64,000 nt of DNA, taken from Paenibacillus polymyxa. GTDB lineage: Bacteria; Bacillota; Bacilli; Paenibacillales; Paenibacillaceae. Location of the stretch: positions 62,001-126,000 of the forward strand of contig NZ_JAGGNR010000007.1 in NCBI RefSeq assembly GCF_018614975.1. The letters are read 5' to 3'. Shown here one piece after another: positions 20,956 to 35,900 of the stretch. Positions within the stretch are counted from its first letter, which is position 1, and each line of letters opens with the position of its first letter. The notes beneath the pieces are model-generated. The model saw only the letters and a list, made by a program, of their open reading frames with translations, was not told the origin of the DNA and did no database searches. Made by a program: the position numbers and the translations under genes.

Positions 20956-23900
20956 CTACTTGAGATGCATTAATTGATCAAGGGTACATTCGCCGCTGCG
21001 AATTTTCTCTACAAGGTCGAGGTAATTCTCGTCATCGGAACGGCTGTATGCTTCATCCGTATTCATAATCGGTGCTGTCCCGGAAATACCCATGAAGCTT
21101 CGCAATTGATCAGCCTGCCCCTGCATGACGACTACAGGTGACCTTCTCTCTTGCAGTGTCTGCTGGAGAGATCGCATCGCATTTGCCCGCTCCAGTGGTG
21201 CCGCTCCTGATATTCGCTCCATGTTCTGTCTCGCATGATCATTCATATGCATACCGCCCTCTTCCCACAAAGGCCAATTAATGGCGAGTGTAAACCCGTG
21301 ACGTTCTCCCTGCTGAACACGCTCATTGCGGTATTCGGAATATTCGTCCATAAACGCATTTGCTGCCGCATAATCGGCTTGACCCACATTGCCATGTACC
21401 CCGGCTAGCGAGGAAAACAATACAAAAAAGTCCAGCTTGAAATACTGGCTTGCTTCATCCAAATGAACCGTTCCAGCCACTTTTGGAGCCAGCACCTCCT
21501 CGATGTCATCAAGCTCCTTTCGGATCATATAGCTGTCGCGAATTAAGCCTGCATTATGAATAATTCCATGTAATTCGCCGTAGTTTCGGTTGATTTCCAG
21601 CATCAGTTCATCTACAGCTTCCCTCTTCGAGACATCCGAACGCCGATACATGACCTCTGCCCCCATCTGTTCCAGCAACGCCATTCGCTGGCGATCTGAT
21701 TCATCGAGTTCCGAACGCCCCGTAAGGATGAGCACGGGATGTTCCGCCTGCTCGGCGATATGCTCCGCTAGGATCGATCCGATGGCTCCCAGACCGCCTG
21801 TAATCAGATACACGCCTCGATCTTTCCAAGGCAGCTTGACCAAGGATGAATGCGAAGAACCGACCTCTTTCCACAATGATGTATATCTTTTATCGTTCTG
21901 ATAGCGGATATGTGTATCGCCAGCGCTTTGACTGCTTTCCTTCAGGATCTGCACAACTCGTTCGGTACTCTGAAGATCATCGGCTTCGATGATTTGGATG
22001 ATGATTTTCGGATTTTCCAATTCAGCCGTTTTTAGCAAGGCGGATAATCCTCCGAACAATTTATATTGTGCCCGCTTGGCAACCAGCAGTTGAATAAGTA
22101 CAGCACCTTCCGGTCTAGCTTTGAGCAACTGTTGTACATAACGATAGGCCTTCTTAACAGCAAATAGATATTGCTCATCCATCAAGCCGGAATGACCAGC
22201 CCGATCCGCTGGGTCTGGACCTAGGGATACATACTGCACATTCGGAAGCTTGGCAGCCATGACGTGTTCCTGCTCTGTCCAAGGGCCAGATAACATGACG
22301 ATATGACGACTGTATACCACCTCAGGCACAACTACTGCTTCCTGCTCCTTCCACTCTCTTGCAAACATCAGTGTTTGTGATTCGGTTGGAGATGATGTTT
22401 TCCCCATGTGAATCTCTCCCTTCAAAGGTTTGCTAGTGAAGCCCTCGAACTGGACACATACATTTCCATCTTCATCACACAAGTCAATGTCCAGCTTTTG
22501 CAGCGAAGTAGATGGTTTATGTCCGTTATTGTAACGAATATAAGCCCACATGTGTGCTGTACAAGGACGACGGAAAACGACCCGCTCCAGTGCAAAAGGA
22601 AGCAGGGGACTTGGACTAGTTTGCAGTCTGGGATCATCAGGCATCGAATGTGCAAGCAGCAATCCAATGGCGGACTGCAAAGCCGCATCCGCCATGGACG
22701 GATGAAGGACGAAGTCACGAGCGGAGTCCCTCACCCGGGCAGGGAGAGCAAGCTTGGCCAGCACCGCGTTTTCTCCCGTATAAACCGTTTCGATCCCTTG
22801 CATGGCTGCACCATAGTGAAGTCCCATCCGTTCAAAAGCATGATAGCATTCATCCGCTGTCCACGGTTTGATGCATCTTTTTTGTATGTCTGCCAGATTC
22901 AGCCGTAAGTTTTGGGATTCGGTTCTCAGCAAAGCCAAACCCTGACTATGCAGCAACTCGGCTGACGCATCTTGGGTGTATACTTCATAGTGAATGTCTC
23001 CCTGCTCTCCCGTATACAAACGCACATGAACGTCGATGGACTGAGCAGCGATTGCCATCGGTCTTCCCCAGATGATATTTTCCAGCACGATCACCTCAGG
23101 CACGGAATCAACCTGTTCTACAGAGCGTTTCACAGCCTCGCGAGCCATTTCCAAATAGGCCACTCCCGGAAGCACCCGGTGGGAACCGACCTGATGATCT
23201 GACAGGAAAAATTCATCACCGCTAAACCGTGAGGTAAAGCGCTGCTCCGATAACAGGGATGTATTATGGTGAAGCATCGGATGAAGCACTATGGTATCGC
23301 GGGAATCCGCTTTGGTATTGTTAGCAACATGTAGCGGCATTCCTTTGGCGCCAGGCAGCCAATATTTTTCCCGCTCAAACGGATAGGTGGGCAGACTCAT
23401 TTTGCCTGGTGTTATTGCACCATACATTTCCTTCCAGTCCAGCTTCGCGCCATTCACCCATAATTCCAGCAATCGATTCACGTTAACTTGCATCATGGCC
23501 AGTCTGACATCTTCTGAAGGAGGCTTGCTCCCTTCTTGCTCGGTGTCTAAAGGCGTATACGAGGTTCGATTAACCCGTCCTCTGTATATTCCGGGAATGG
23601 CTTGCTTTAACTTTCCGGTTTGAATGGTAACCAGTCTAGCCATCAGTTCACGTATCGTGCTTGCTGTAAAAGCCAAACGTTCTTCCATTGCCTCTCTGCC
23701 GGTTTGAAGTGTATAGGCCAGCTTGTCTAACACCTGATCATCCAATGTTCGGCGGCGAATATATAGTAGAAGTTTCTCCGCCACAGCAACCAGCCTTTCT
23801 TCATTGCGGGCAGACAAAACGATCATTATCGGTTGCTTCGACTTACGTTCTACCCTGTTAGAAGAGCTTTCTATCACAGGAAAAGAAGGTTGGGCAGGAG

Positions 23901-26900
23901 CAGGAATGTATTCTTCAACGATTACATGAGCGTTTGCGCCCCCAGCGCCAAATGAGGATACACCGGCAATGCGCGGTATTTCCTGCATCTGTCCGTTCAC
24001 CTCAACCATCGGTCTTGACCAATCGCTCGCCTGCTGCTGTACGATAAACGGCGTGTTCTTGAAGTCAATTTCCCTATTCAGCTCTCCAGCATGAAGGCTG
24101 GGTGCAATCTGACCATGCTTCAACTGAAGAATAATCTTGGTCAGTCCACCAATTCCGGCTGCCGATTCCATATGTCCAACGTTGCTTTTCAGTGATCCGA
24201 TGGAACAGTATCCTTTATCCTGCGTATCCTGGCGGAAAGCTCGGGCAAGTCCGGCCATTTCAATCGGGTCTCCCAGGCTTGTCCCCGTACCATGAGCTTC
24301 GATATAGCTGATCCAACGGGCGTCAATGCCTGCTTTGTTGATTGCCTCCCGAATCAGGTCTCCTTGGGCTGCAGGATTGGGAACCATATACCCATTTGTC
24401 TTGCCGCCGTGGTTAATGTGGGTTCCGCGGATGACAGCATGGATCTGATCGCCATCTTCAACCGCTTTGGACAGTTGTTTCAGGATAACCACCCCGACGC
24501 CTTCCCCGGGTACAAAACCGTCCGCCTCCTGAGCGAAGCTCTTGCATTTTCCGTCCGCTGCCAGCATCTGCTGGGCACACAAGGCAACATAGCTGGAAGG
24601 ATGCAGATACAGGTTCACCCCGCCTGCAATCGCTGCCTCACATTCGCCGCGGCGAATGCTTTCACAGGCTTCATGAATAGCCGTGAGTGAAGAGGAGCAC
24701 ATCGTATCCACCGGCATGCTGGGACCATGGAGGTTTAGCAAATAGGAAACCCGGTTTGCGACCGAACTGAACGAGGTCTGCGGGAACCATTCACTGCTTT
24801 CATTCCATAGAGGCGGGCCGTAGAGGTTGAAGCCATTCTTGGTAATGCCCGCGAACACCCCCACTTTGCCATTGTACTGTCGATCCATCTGTTCCCTTGT
24901 ATAGCCCGAGTCTTCAAGCGCTTCCCATACGGTTTGCAAAAAGAGCCTTTCCTGCGGGTCCATGTTCATGACCTCTCGGGGAGAGAGCTGAAAGAACAGC
25001 GGATCAAAATCGGCGTATCCTTCAATGAAGCCGCCCCATTTGCTGTAGCTTTTGCCTTTGCGTGCAGCTTCCTTGCGATCCGGTTCATAGAATCCTTCAA
25101 GGGACCAGCGTTCTTCCGGAATTTCCGTGATACAGTCCTTGCCCGCAATCAGGTTGTCCCAGAATTGTTCCAGATGATCGGCCTGCGGATATTTGCCGCT
25201 GATGCCAATAATGGCAATCGGTTCATTGGCAGCCAAGTTGAGAGGTGCCGTGACGGGTACAGGCTTTGCCGGATACAAAACAGGTTCGTGCATCGTTCTT
25301 TCCACTGCGGAAACGGTTGACTGAATAAGGGATTCGTGTGTCTGTTCCGGCTCTTTTTCAGGCAGCTTAGGTAGGGCCGCCGCCAACAGCTCCTGTCTGT
25401 GCTGTTTCATAAAATAATGAATTAATGATGCAAGTGTTTTGTGTTCAAAAAACAGCGTGGTGTTCACGCCGTCAAAATGCTTGCGCAACTGATTGGTCAG
25501 TTGAACAATCAGGATAGAATCAATGCCGTAAGCCTCCATTGGTTCGGACTCATCGATCTGTTCAGGTGACATTCGAATAACCTCTCCGACCAGACGTTTG
25601 AAAAATGTCAGGCTGGCCTGCCACATCTGATCGGAATCCAGTTCGGACTCCGGCTGTGACAGTGGTTCTGTGTGCATGTTGTCCATCTTCATGGCCGATG
25701 TGTTTTCAGAAGAAATCTGCTCATCATTTGACCTGGCTTCTGCAGAAGGTGTAGCCATCGATATATAGCCGTCGCTGAAAGCGGTGATGATCTGCTGCCC
25801 AAGACTCTCACCGGGTTCGGCTGGCAGCATTGCCTGTCCAAACCCGGCTTCTTGTAGCGTCTTCTGCCACTGCTGCTTGCCAAGAACAGGAGAGCCTCCG
25901 ATCCGGATCTCATCATCTTCATACAGCCACCACCCTTCCAGCAAACCAAATGTCAGGTGGCTAAACAGCGAGCTGCGAGTCAGTTCATTCAGCAGAAGCA
26001 GGCCGTTTTGTTTCAACAGATCGTGTACATGACCCAGGGTGCGGCTTATGTTCCGGGTAGCATGAAGAACATTGGCTGCGATGACCAGATCATACCTCCC
26101 CAGATCATAGGATTGTTCTGCAGGAGGCTTTTCGATATCCAGCATGGTGCAGTTCAGATAAGGGTGATTCTCCCCATAGGTCTTTTCTCCATGCAGCAGG
26201 AATGCTCTCGAGATGTCCGTGTATGCATACTCCGCAATAGAGGCGGCAAAAGGTTTGATCCGCTCAAGCACCTTTTCCGTCGTTCCTCCTGTCCCGGCAC
26301 CGATTTCAAGAATACGCAAGCTGACCTGCGGATTGGATTCAAGTCGCTCGGCGAGGTACGCTGCGGCGGTATCGGCCAGTATTTCGTTGAAATAGTCTGC
26401 CGCTGAATTATGCTTGTAAATGTTCTGAACCATATCCATCGCTCCGTCGGGGAACATGATATTGGTGGCAGCCAGCTCTCCTCTGACAATCTCCGGCAGG
26501 CTGCGTATCATCTGGTCGACTAACTTAACCTGAGGCGCAAAATCCGGGTCCAATAGCCAGTGCTTCATACGCTGCTCCCATGCCGACCACATCGAGTCAG
26601 AAGCAAGAGACTGTTGCGACAAGGTATACTGCTCTATACGCTTTCTGCTTTCCTTCATCCAGCGATTATAGAGGGCATTAGGACGGTTTGCCGAATCAGC
26701 TGAGACCATCTGCTGCAACTGAATCGACATCAGTCCGGCCAGCATGGACTCGAATTCATCGTTAAAGGCAGCCCACTTTTGTTGAAGCGGCTTCACGTTG
26801 AGCTGTTGCCCAGAGATTCGATTCATGAGCTGATGGCGTCCTACTTGCTTCGCTTCAGGCGCTACCATAAATATACGATCAGACGCTGTACCTTCCACTG

Positions 26901-29900
26901 CCCCTGGCTTGTCCGTCTGAACGAACGCCAGTTGATGCTTGCCTCCTGCCATTAGCAGTTCCAGCGCACGCATGGCATCTTCAGGATGTATGGAGCCAAT
27001 TCCCGACTGATTCAGTCTTTGCTTGAAGGCGGCAGGCACCTGGCTGGCGATGCCGGTCTCAGCCCAGTAACCCCAATTCATCACTTTTACAGGGAATTTC
27101 CAGGCTTGTGCTGCAGCACTCATGCCATCGATAAAGGCACATCCAGCGGCATATCCGGCTTGTCCAGCTGGTGTGGTGAACGAGCTCATGGAGGAGAAAA
27201 ACAGCATAAAATCCAGAGGCTCCTGTCCAAAAATGTTCATCATATTCACACTGGCATCCAGCTTGGAAGACGATACATTTCGGAAATACTCCAGAGTCAT
27301 CTGAGACAGACTTTGATCCATCAGGCCTACCGCTGCATGCACAACCCCGTGAATGGCTGGCGTCAATGATTTGATCTGGCGATATGCCTCCTGCAAGCTG
27401 TGCTTGTCGGCTGCATCCGCAGAAATATACAACGGTTCGGTTCCCAATTCGCCAAGACGTCTGCATAGCTCTCCGATCCGTGCATCGACCGCTCTTCGGC
27501 CAATCCAGATAAGCCGCGCCTGATAGCGCCGAATCATATATTCACTCCATGCTTCCCCAATGCCGCCCGCACCGCCAATAATAACGTAGACGCCATTTTT
27601 TCTAAATGCTTCATGCGTGTTACCGAGCGTGTCACCCATAGAGCAGACGTTCACAAGTATACGTTCATACCCTTTTCCATTCCGCCAGGCGCGTGTATTC
27701 CCATCCCATATCCCTGGAAAATGGCGTTCGGGATGCACTCCGATATCATGGACATCATCCACATCCAGATGGCAGACCCTCCAATCCGGCATTTCTTTGG
27801 CGAGGGAACCTGCCAGTCCGCTAATTCCGGCATGCGCCGGATAGATCGTTTCTCCAGCCAATACGTTGCAGGCCTTCTCCGTTATGATGATCAGATCGAG
27901 TCTGCGTGCGTCGTAGCCCAGATTCAACAATACTTTAATGAGAAGAAATGTCTGGAACAAGCCCTGGTTCTGCTCATTGATCACTTTCGCAGCATGCTCC
28001 GGTCCATGAACGATGCTTGAGGACGGCACAATCCAGACCAGACGGCTGATTACGCCATGGTGCTTTAACTTGAGCTCTAGTTCTGTTTCTGAGGCATCCC
28101 ATTCAACCGCTAAAGGTCGCAGGCCGGGATGCCATTGCTGAATGACGTGCTGCTGCCTCGACGTCCCGCCTACAATAATCCCCGAACCACCGAAAGACAT
28201 GGATAGAGGTTGGGTTACATGAGGACTGGTCGATACTTCTCTCCAACCTGGCGCATAAGTCATCGCTCCCGAGAGCGGAACCTGTGTCAGTGTCTGCTTC
28301 TCCGGGGTGGCGTTTGTTAATGTTTCATACGGAAGTGGCTTCGCAAACATATTGGACTCTTCCTGTAAAACGCCGGTTGGTTCCCCAGGATACGGTCTGT
28401 GCAAAATCGTCAGCCCTATGAATTGCAGGACTATTTTTCCCTGGTCGTCACACAGATCGATCTGTACTTTGCTAGACGTTCCAGAAGAATCCTGTTCCGG
28501 CAATAGACGCACCCATGCCCAGACGGAACCCGGGCAGTCTCGATAGATTACAGCCTGATCCAAGGAAAAAGGGGTCACTCCCCCTTCCTTGAATTGCGGC
28601 AATCCAATGCATGCCTGTATAGCTGAATCTACCAGAGCCGGATGCAGACCGTACTCCTCAGCTGTAGATGCAAGAGATGATGGCAATTTCAATTGTGCGA
28701 GGACTTGCCCCTCTCCAATATGAAGACGCTGAATCCCTTGATGACCCGGTCCATAAAACAGGCCGGACTGCTCAAAGATACGGTAACATTCAGCAGCCGT
28801 CATCGATTGTTTTCCGCATTGCAGCAGCAAGGATTCCAGATCGATCATTGGATGGGAAGATGCTTGACGAGTGGACGTCGAAATCGTTCCTAAATGATGT
28901 ACATTTCGTTTGGATGGTTCGGATTGTATGGTTCTATGGTTGTTTTCCTCGCTGGTTATTTCATAACGGATCTCGCCTGTATCCAGCGGAGTTAATCCCA
29001 ATTGCGCCTGGAGCCTGCCCGGTGTGACTGAATGCAGATCTATCCCCAGCGGCACAGTCCAGTAAATGTCGCGAAGAAGAATAACTCTGTCCTGCCGGGA
29101 TGTATCTGCCTTAATAACCTGTTCCACCGCTGCCCTGGCCATTTCGAGGTAGGCGGCCCCTGGCATAATTTTACGATTATGAATGACATGATCGTTTAGA
29201 AAAAATTCCTGGCCACTCCACTCTGAACTGAAACGAATCCCTTGCAGATCCGATGTATTTCGCTGGAGAAGCGGGTGAAGATAAGATGTCGGTACAGGTT
29301 GTCCCGATTTTCGCTCCTTCTGTTCAGGCACCCAATAACGTTCTGTGGCAAACGGATACGTGGGCAGACTGATTCGCTGGGGTGTCCTTCCCGTGTAACC
29401 TTCAGACCACGGAACCTCAAGACCCTTCACCCAAAGATCCAACAGCTGTCCATACTTGCGTTTGCGGACCCAGTTTTTTACTGTTTCCTGCATATCTGCA
29501 TCCTCTGCCAGTGCAGCGATGGAGGCTCTGTGGGACTTTATTTTGCCGCGATAGATGTTTTCGGCTTTCTCCGGATTAGCCATATAGGCGTCGAGCCGTT
29601 CTTTTAATTCAAGAATGGAATCCGCCAGAAAAGCCAGTCGTTCTTCCATCGCCCCACGCCCCGTCTGAAGTGTGTACGCGAGCTGAGGCAGATGATGATC
29701 CTCATATCGTCCCGTTTGCAGCGCCGCCAGCAATTGCCGAGCCTGCTGCTGAAGTCTTTCTTCGGTTTTGGCTGACAGTACAATGCACACTGGAGTAGCT
29801 TTGTTCATTGAGTCCCCATGAGCCGGATGAAGGGTCCTATCAGAATTGGCTACCGATTCAGTCGGAATATACTCTTCAAGCAGCACATGTGCGTTGACAC

Positions 29901-32900
29901 CTCCGAATCCGAAGGAACTCACTCCTGCACGTCTTGGCAGCGCTCTGCCGGCAGAGTCATTAAGCGCTTCCCATGACTTGTTTTCATCAACGATGTAAAA
30001 AGGACTTCCTTCCAATTGAATGTAAGGGTTAGGTCTCTCATAATGAACCGTCTTCACGAGCGTTTTGTATTTCATCTGCAGCAGTACCTTAATGACCCCG
30101 GCAATACCCGCAGCAAGCTCCAGGTGCCCAATGTTGGTTTTGATAGAGCCCAGACCGCAGGAAGCTGAGGTTGTTTTATTAGATTCCGCAGTTGCAAGAG
30201 TCTCCTGAAACGCGATCTTCAAGCCATTAATTTCAATGGGGTCACCAAGTGGCGTGCCTGTTCCGTGAGCCTCAATGTATCCTATGGTAGACGGATGCAC
30301 CCCAGCTTTTGAATACACGGATTTAATTAAGTCGGCCTGAGCGCGAGGATTCGGCGCGGTGAGCGATGCGGCCCGTCCACCATGATTTTCATCCGTAGCA
30401 CGAATCAGGCCATATATATGGTCATTTGCTTGCTCGGCGGCCCGTAACCCTTTCAAAAAAATCATGCCAACGCCTTCTCCGCGTACATATCCGTTAACCT
30501 CATCGGAGAACGTTTTACAACGTCCATCCGGACTCAGCATACCTGCTTTATTGAAACTGATATGATAGTCCGGGTCCAGAATTGTATTAACGCCACCTAC
30601 TATAGCAGTGTCACAGTCTCCGTTTCGTATCGCCTGAACAGCCCTGTGGAGGGCCACCAGCGAACTGGAGCATGCCGTCTCCACGGGTTCACTTGGACCA
30701 TGTATATTCAGGAAAAAGCTCATTCGGTTAGGACCTACGGAAGCCACATGGCCTGTCGAAGTATATCCTTCGATTACGGTATCCGCCTGTGCCAACAGAC
30801 GATGATACCCGCTGCTCGCAGTGCCAACAAAGATACCCATTTTGGAACCGGACAAGCTCGGTGGTGCATAGCCCGCATCTTCAATAGCTTTCCAGGCATA
30901 CATCATCAAAAGCCGCTGCTGCGGGTCCATCAATTCCGCTTCACGCGGGGAAATACCAAAGAAACCAGGATCAAATTCGGCGACACCCTCCATAAATCCG
31001 CCCCATTTGATATTGGTTTTGTTGTGAGCCTGATCGGGGTCTCCGTAATAGGCTCTCCAGTCCCACCGATCCGGTGGAATTTCCGAGATGCAATCCCGTC
31101 CTTGAAGCAGGTTATCCCATAATGTATCAATGTCCTTCGCCATCGGAAAACGGCCGCTCATACCAATAATGGCAATGGGTTCCGGTGCCTTATGATTTTG
31201 ATGATCGGATTCAGGCAGGCTGGATTCTCTATGGCGTTCGGAGGATGGTATTGAACCTTCCATTTGTTCTTTCTGCTCAAAGGAATCGGTCGTTTCCTTC
31301 TCCTGTGGTGAGACAGAAACATGCAGTTCCTCGGTGTCCATGTGCTTCTCAGCCAAAAGTGTGTCCCACTTTTTCGGATAGGCTCCGACAAGATGTCCTG
31401 TTAAAGACCTTAAGGTGGAGTGCTCAAAGAAAACAGTAGGTGTAAGTTGAAGCGCATAGTGCTGATTAAGAATACCGGCGTAATCGGTAAACGAAATGGA
31501 ATCGAATCCATATTCGCCAAATTCCACATCTGGAAAGATGTCGGTCCGATTTACCTGCAACAAGTCAGACATATGACCCGTTAAAGCGTCCTGGACTCTG
31601 GAAACGAGCAGCCGTTTTCGCTCATCCCCTGTCGGAAATGTTCGTTCTTTCAACTCGGGGATGTCGCTTGGGACCGCAACAGACGTCATGGATTGTGAAG
31701 GAGCTGTTGACACGTTCCATGTCGACGGCTGATCCACCGAACCTGCGGAACCGGACATCACACCTGACAGAAATACGTCCGGTTCACCGTAAAAAGCCAG
31801 CACTTGGGCTGAACCGCTGTTCAAGGCCATATGCAACAGTTTGATTCCGATTGAGGTGTCCATTGGGTGCATTCCCCATTGGTGGCGAATTTTCTGCTCA
31901 GCTGCGGCCCCTGGTTGCATACGTCCTTCCCTCCAGAGCGGCCAGTTAATTGCGAGCGTTGTGCCGTTTCGCTGTCCGTTCCGAACCAGCGCAGCTCGGT
32001 ATGTGGCGTAGGCATCCATAAAAGCATTCGCACAGGCATAATCCGCTTGACCCGAATTGCCTGTCACAGCAGCGAGCGAAGAGAACATGACAAAAAAATC
32101 GAGCGCCATGTGGGCGGTCGATTCATCGATCCATATCGTGCCGTCCACTTTGGGAGCCAAGACGGAGCGCAGTTCTTTTGAATCTTTGTACCGTAAGGCA
32201 CGATCTTTCACGACACCTGCCGCATGAATAATGCCGTTCAGCTCACCATAATCAGACTCAATTTCCTGTACCAGTCTCTGAACTGCTTCACGTGAAGTGA
32301 TGTCCACTTTCCTGTAAAGTACGTGATTTCCGTTCAATTGAAGCTGTTGAAGATGGGCCTGCTGCTCTGCGTTTGGATTCGAGCGGCCGTTTAACATAAT
32401 CGTGGCATTCCTAATTTGACTGACAAGCGTACGTGTCAATGCTAATCCGATTCCGCCGATGCCTCCGGTTATCAGATATACCCCACCGTCTTTCAAGGAC
32501 AATGAATGGCTTGTGGAGGGAGCAGTCAGCTCATGCCAGACTCTTATTTGCCTGCTGCCGGAAGCCGGATAGCGGGCAATTACGTTCTCTGAATGACGAC
32601 TCTCTGAAGCCAATTTATCAATCAGTTCTCCTGTTCGTATGGAGGAGTGCAGCTGAACAAGCTGGCATGTCAACTGTCGATGCTCTCTTGAAGCCGTCAA
32701 CAACATTCCGGCAAGACCATTAAGCAGTCCGCCCTGTCCCTCTTCCTCATAAGGAATAACGAGCTGAATAAGTATGCTTCCGGTTTCCGTGCTCAGCATT
32801 TGGCTGATTTCTTCGAGCAGGTGTGCAGCTGATTCAGTAAAAAAGCCTGCCAGCGGGTGCAGCAATGCATCATCTTGCTCCAATCGCTCTGCGGATGCAA

Positions 32901-35900
32901 ATACATCCGTTGCCAGTCGCACGCAGCGAGCGTGAGGGAACGATTCACGTAATGAAGATAGCTGCCCTGTAAAATGATCCGAAATCAGGATCAGATGACT
33001 ATTGTACTGAGCAGCGGCTGATCGGTCGGAAGAGATCTCAAGTGGCTTCCATTCCGGCGCCATTAGAATCGGCCTCACGCTTTTTTCCAGCTGTGTATCG
33101 AAATCCTTCTCCAGAACACGTGGCGTGAATCCGGTCATGCGTATACGTACCATTCCGTCCATGTCGCACAGCTCTACATCCAGCTTGTGAATTTTGCTGT
33201 CCCGGCTGTTTCCTGAACTGTACGTGGCAACCGCCCACATCTCCGCTGTACAGGGGCCCAGAATATCCAACTGCTCCAGCGCAAACGGCAGTGCAGGCCT
33301 GCCAGAGGCAGCCTGGTCCGTCACTATGCCGAGCAGATATCCGATGGTGACCTGAAGTGCCGAGTCCATCAAGCTGGGATGAAGAATATATTTCTCACCC
33401 GAAGCAGTCAGAGATTGCGGTAGTGACAGGTGTGCTAAGACACGATCCTGTCCAACATATACAGACTGTATCCCGCGCAAGCCCGGCCCAAGGACAATAC
33501 CAGTTTGAGCGGAGGCAGCGTAAAATACTTCGGCATCGACCGGGCTGGGTGTGCAAGCCTCAAGTTCGGTTTGAATATCCCGCTCCATCTGGACCGGAAG
33601 CTTGGCAAGCATGACTTGGCCCTGACTGTATACCTGTTTATGTGGACCGCTTTCCTTTCCCTGCTCCTGAACAATTTCAAAGTGCATCGTTTCGTCTCCC
33701 TCTGTCTGCTCGACAGGACGAAAACGGATGGCAAAGGACGTTGATGTTTCATTCAGAATTAACGGGGCAGACCAGATCACGTTTCTCAAACGAATTATCC
33801 TCGAATCCGAGAAATCACCCCAGGCCGTATCTGCTGCAAAGCACACCCACTCCAAATGAGCTACACCTGGAAGCACCTTCATCCCCTTCACCAAGTGATC
33901 CTTGAAAAAGAATTCCTGACCACTGAAAGTGGACGAATATTGCAATTGCCCTACGCTGGATGTGTTTCTGTGAACCAGCGGATGCAGCACTGTTCCAAAA
34001 GCATGTTCGGCGTATGGCGGCTGTTTAACGCGCTGCGTTTCTTCATGTACCGGTACCCAGTAGTCGTCCCCTGCAAAGGGGTAAGTCGGGAGCGGGATAC
34101 GCCGTGCAGAGATTGGAAACAGCTTGTCGAATGAAAGCTCGTAGCCCTGTACATACATTTCGCAGAGGGCTGACAAATGCTCCAGATAAACAGACGAATC
34201 CTCCGTCTCCCGGCACTGCCTTATACATTCGGCGGCGTATCGCTTCAACGAGGCGTTGCCGCGTTGTTCGTTTCGATTAACGAACCCGCTGGATACTGAA
34301 TTGCTCTCCCCTTTTGCAAGCCACTCACTCAACTGATCTGCAAGCTGCTCCCCGTTGCGGGCAATACAGATCATCCGATGAGCCAAGTGAGGTCTGCCTG
34401 TAAGCAAGGTATAACTCATGTGCAGGCTTCCCACCGCGGAGTTTTCCTTCGCATAGGACACAAGCTGCTCAGCTTGCTGACGTAGTTGGTCCGCAGTGCG
34501 AGCTGACAGTGCTATCAGATATCCGGGCCGCAGATCCGACCTGATAGCCGGACGTGGGGGGGCTTCTTCAATGACCATATGAGCATTGGTTCCGCTGAAT
34601 CCAAATGAACTGATTGCAGCCCTTCTCACCTGTCCTTTTTCCGTGTCCCATGCCTTGGTCTCTGTATTGACATAAAAAGGGCTGTCGTCGAACGTGATGC
34701 TGGGATTGGCCTTTTCCATATGCAGCGAAGCAGGAATGCGCTTGTGACGCAGGGAAAGCAAAACCTTGATTAATCCGGCAATACCCGCAGCGGTCGCCAG
34801 ATGCCCGATATTGGTTTTGATGGAGCCGAGCGCACAGTATTGCTTCTGATCCGTATATGACGAAAATGCGTTAGTGAGCGCCTGAAATTCGATCGGGTCC
34901 CCGAGCCGGGTTCCGGTTCCATGCGCCTCTACCAGCTGAATGCTGGCCGGATCAATACCAAAGCGATCATAGACCTGTTTCTCCAAAGCGGTCTGCGATT
35001 TGGCGCTTGGTGCGGTAATTCCGTTGGTCGTACCATCCTGATTGATGCCTGTTCCGCGAATTACACCATGTATGTGATCTCCATCACGGATAGCATCACT
35101 GAGGCGTTTCAGCAGAACCGCTCCAGCTCCTTCTCCTGGCACAAAACCGTCTGCCCGTTCATCAAACGTATGACATCGCCCTGTGGTTGAAAGCATGCCG
35201 GCACGGTTGGCATCCATATAGAACTGGGGAGTCGATTGAATAAACACTCCGCCCGCAAGTGCCATTTCCGTTTCCCTCGCCCACAGCGACTGACACGCCA
35301 GATGAATGGCCACCAACGAGCTGGAGCAGGCGGTATCTACCGCAATGGCAGGACCTTTCAAATCGAGATAATAGGCGATCCTGGCCGGAATGATGGACCC
35401 GGCTTTCCCCCAGAAGGACTGAGCCGGAGGTTGTTCACCCATCAGCTGTCCATAATCCATTTCCGTACAGCCAACGTATACGCCGCATTTACGGCCCTGC
35501 ATCGACTCGCCGGCATAACCGGCATCCTCGAATGTTCTCCAGGCTTCCTCCAGAAAAATCCGTTGCTGAGGGTCCATGTAGGCGGCTTCTTGCCCGGAAA
35601 TGTTAAAAAAGAGCGGATCAAAGGCATGAATGTTATCCAAAAAGCTGCCCTGGTCGCAAAAGGAAACATCCGCTCCATAATGCTTGGCAAGATTCCAGCG
35701 CTGCTCGCGTTGGATCAGGTCATCTCCCTTTTCGAGATGCGACCACAATTCCGCTACGTCGCGCGAACCCGCAAATCGGCCGCTCATGCCAATGATCGCC
35801 ACCGGCTCATACGTTGTCAGCTCTTCGCTTTTGTTTTCCAATCCGTTACGTTCAATCCGAACTCGGGTGGTGACACCGGCAGAATCGGCTGGAAGAGCGG

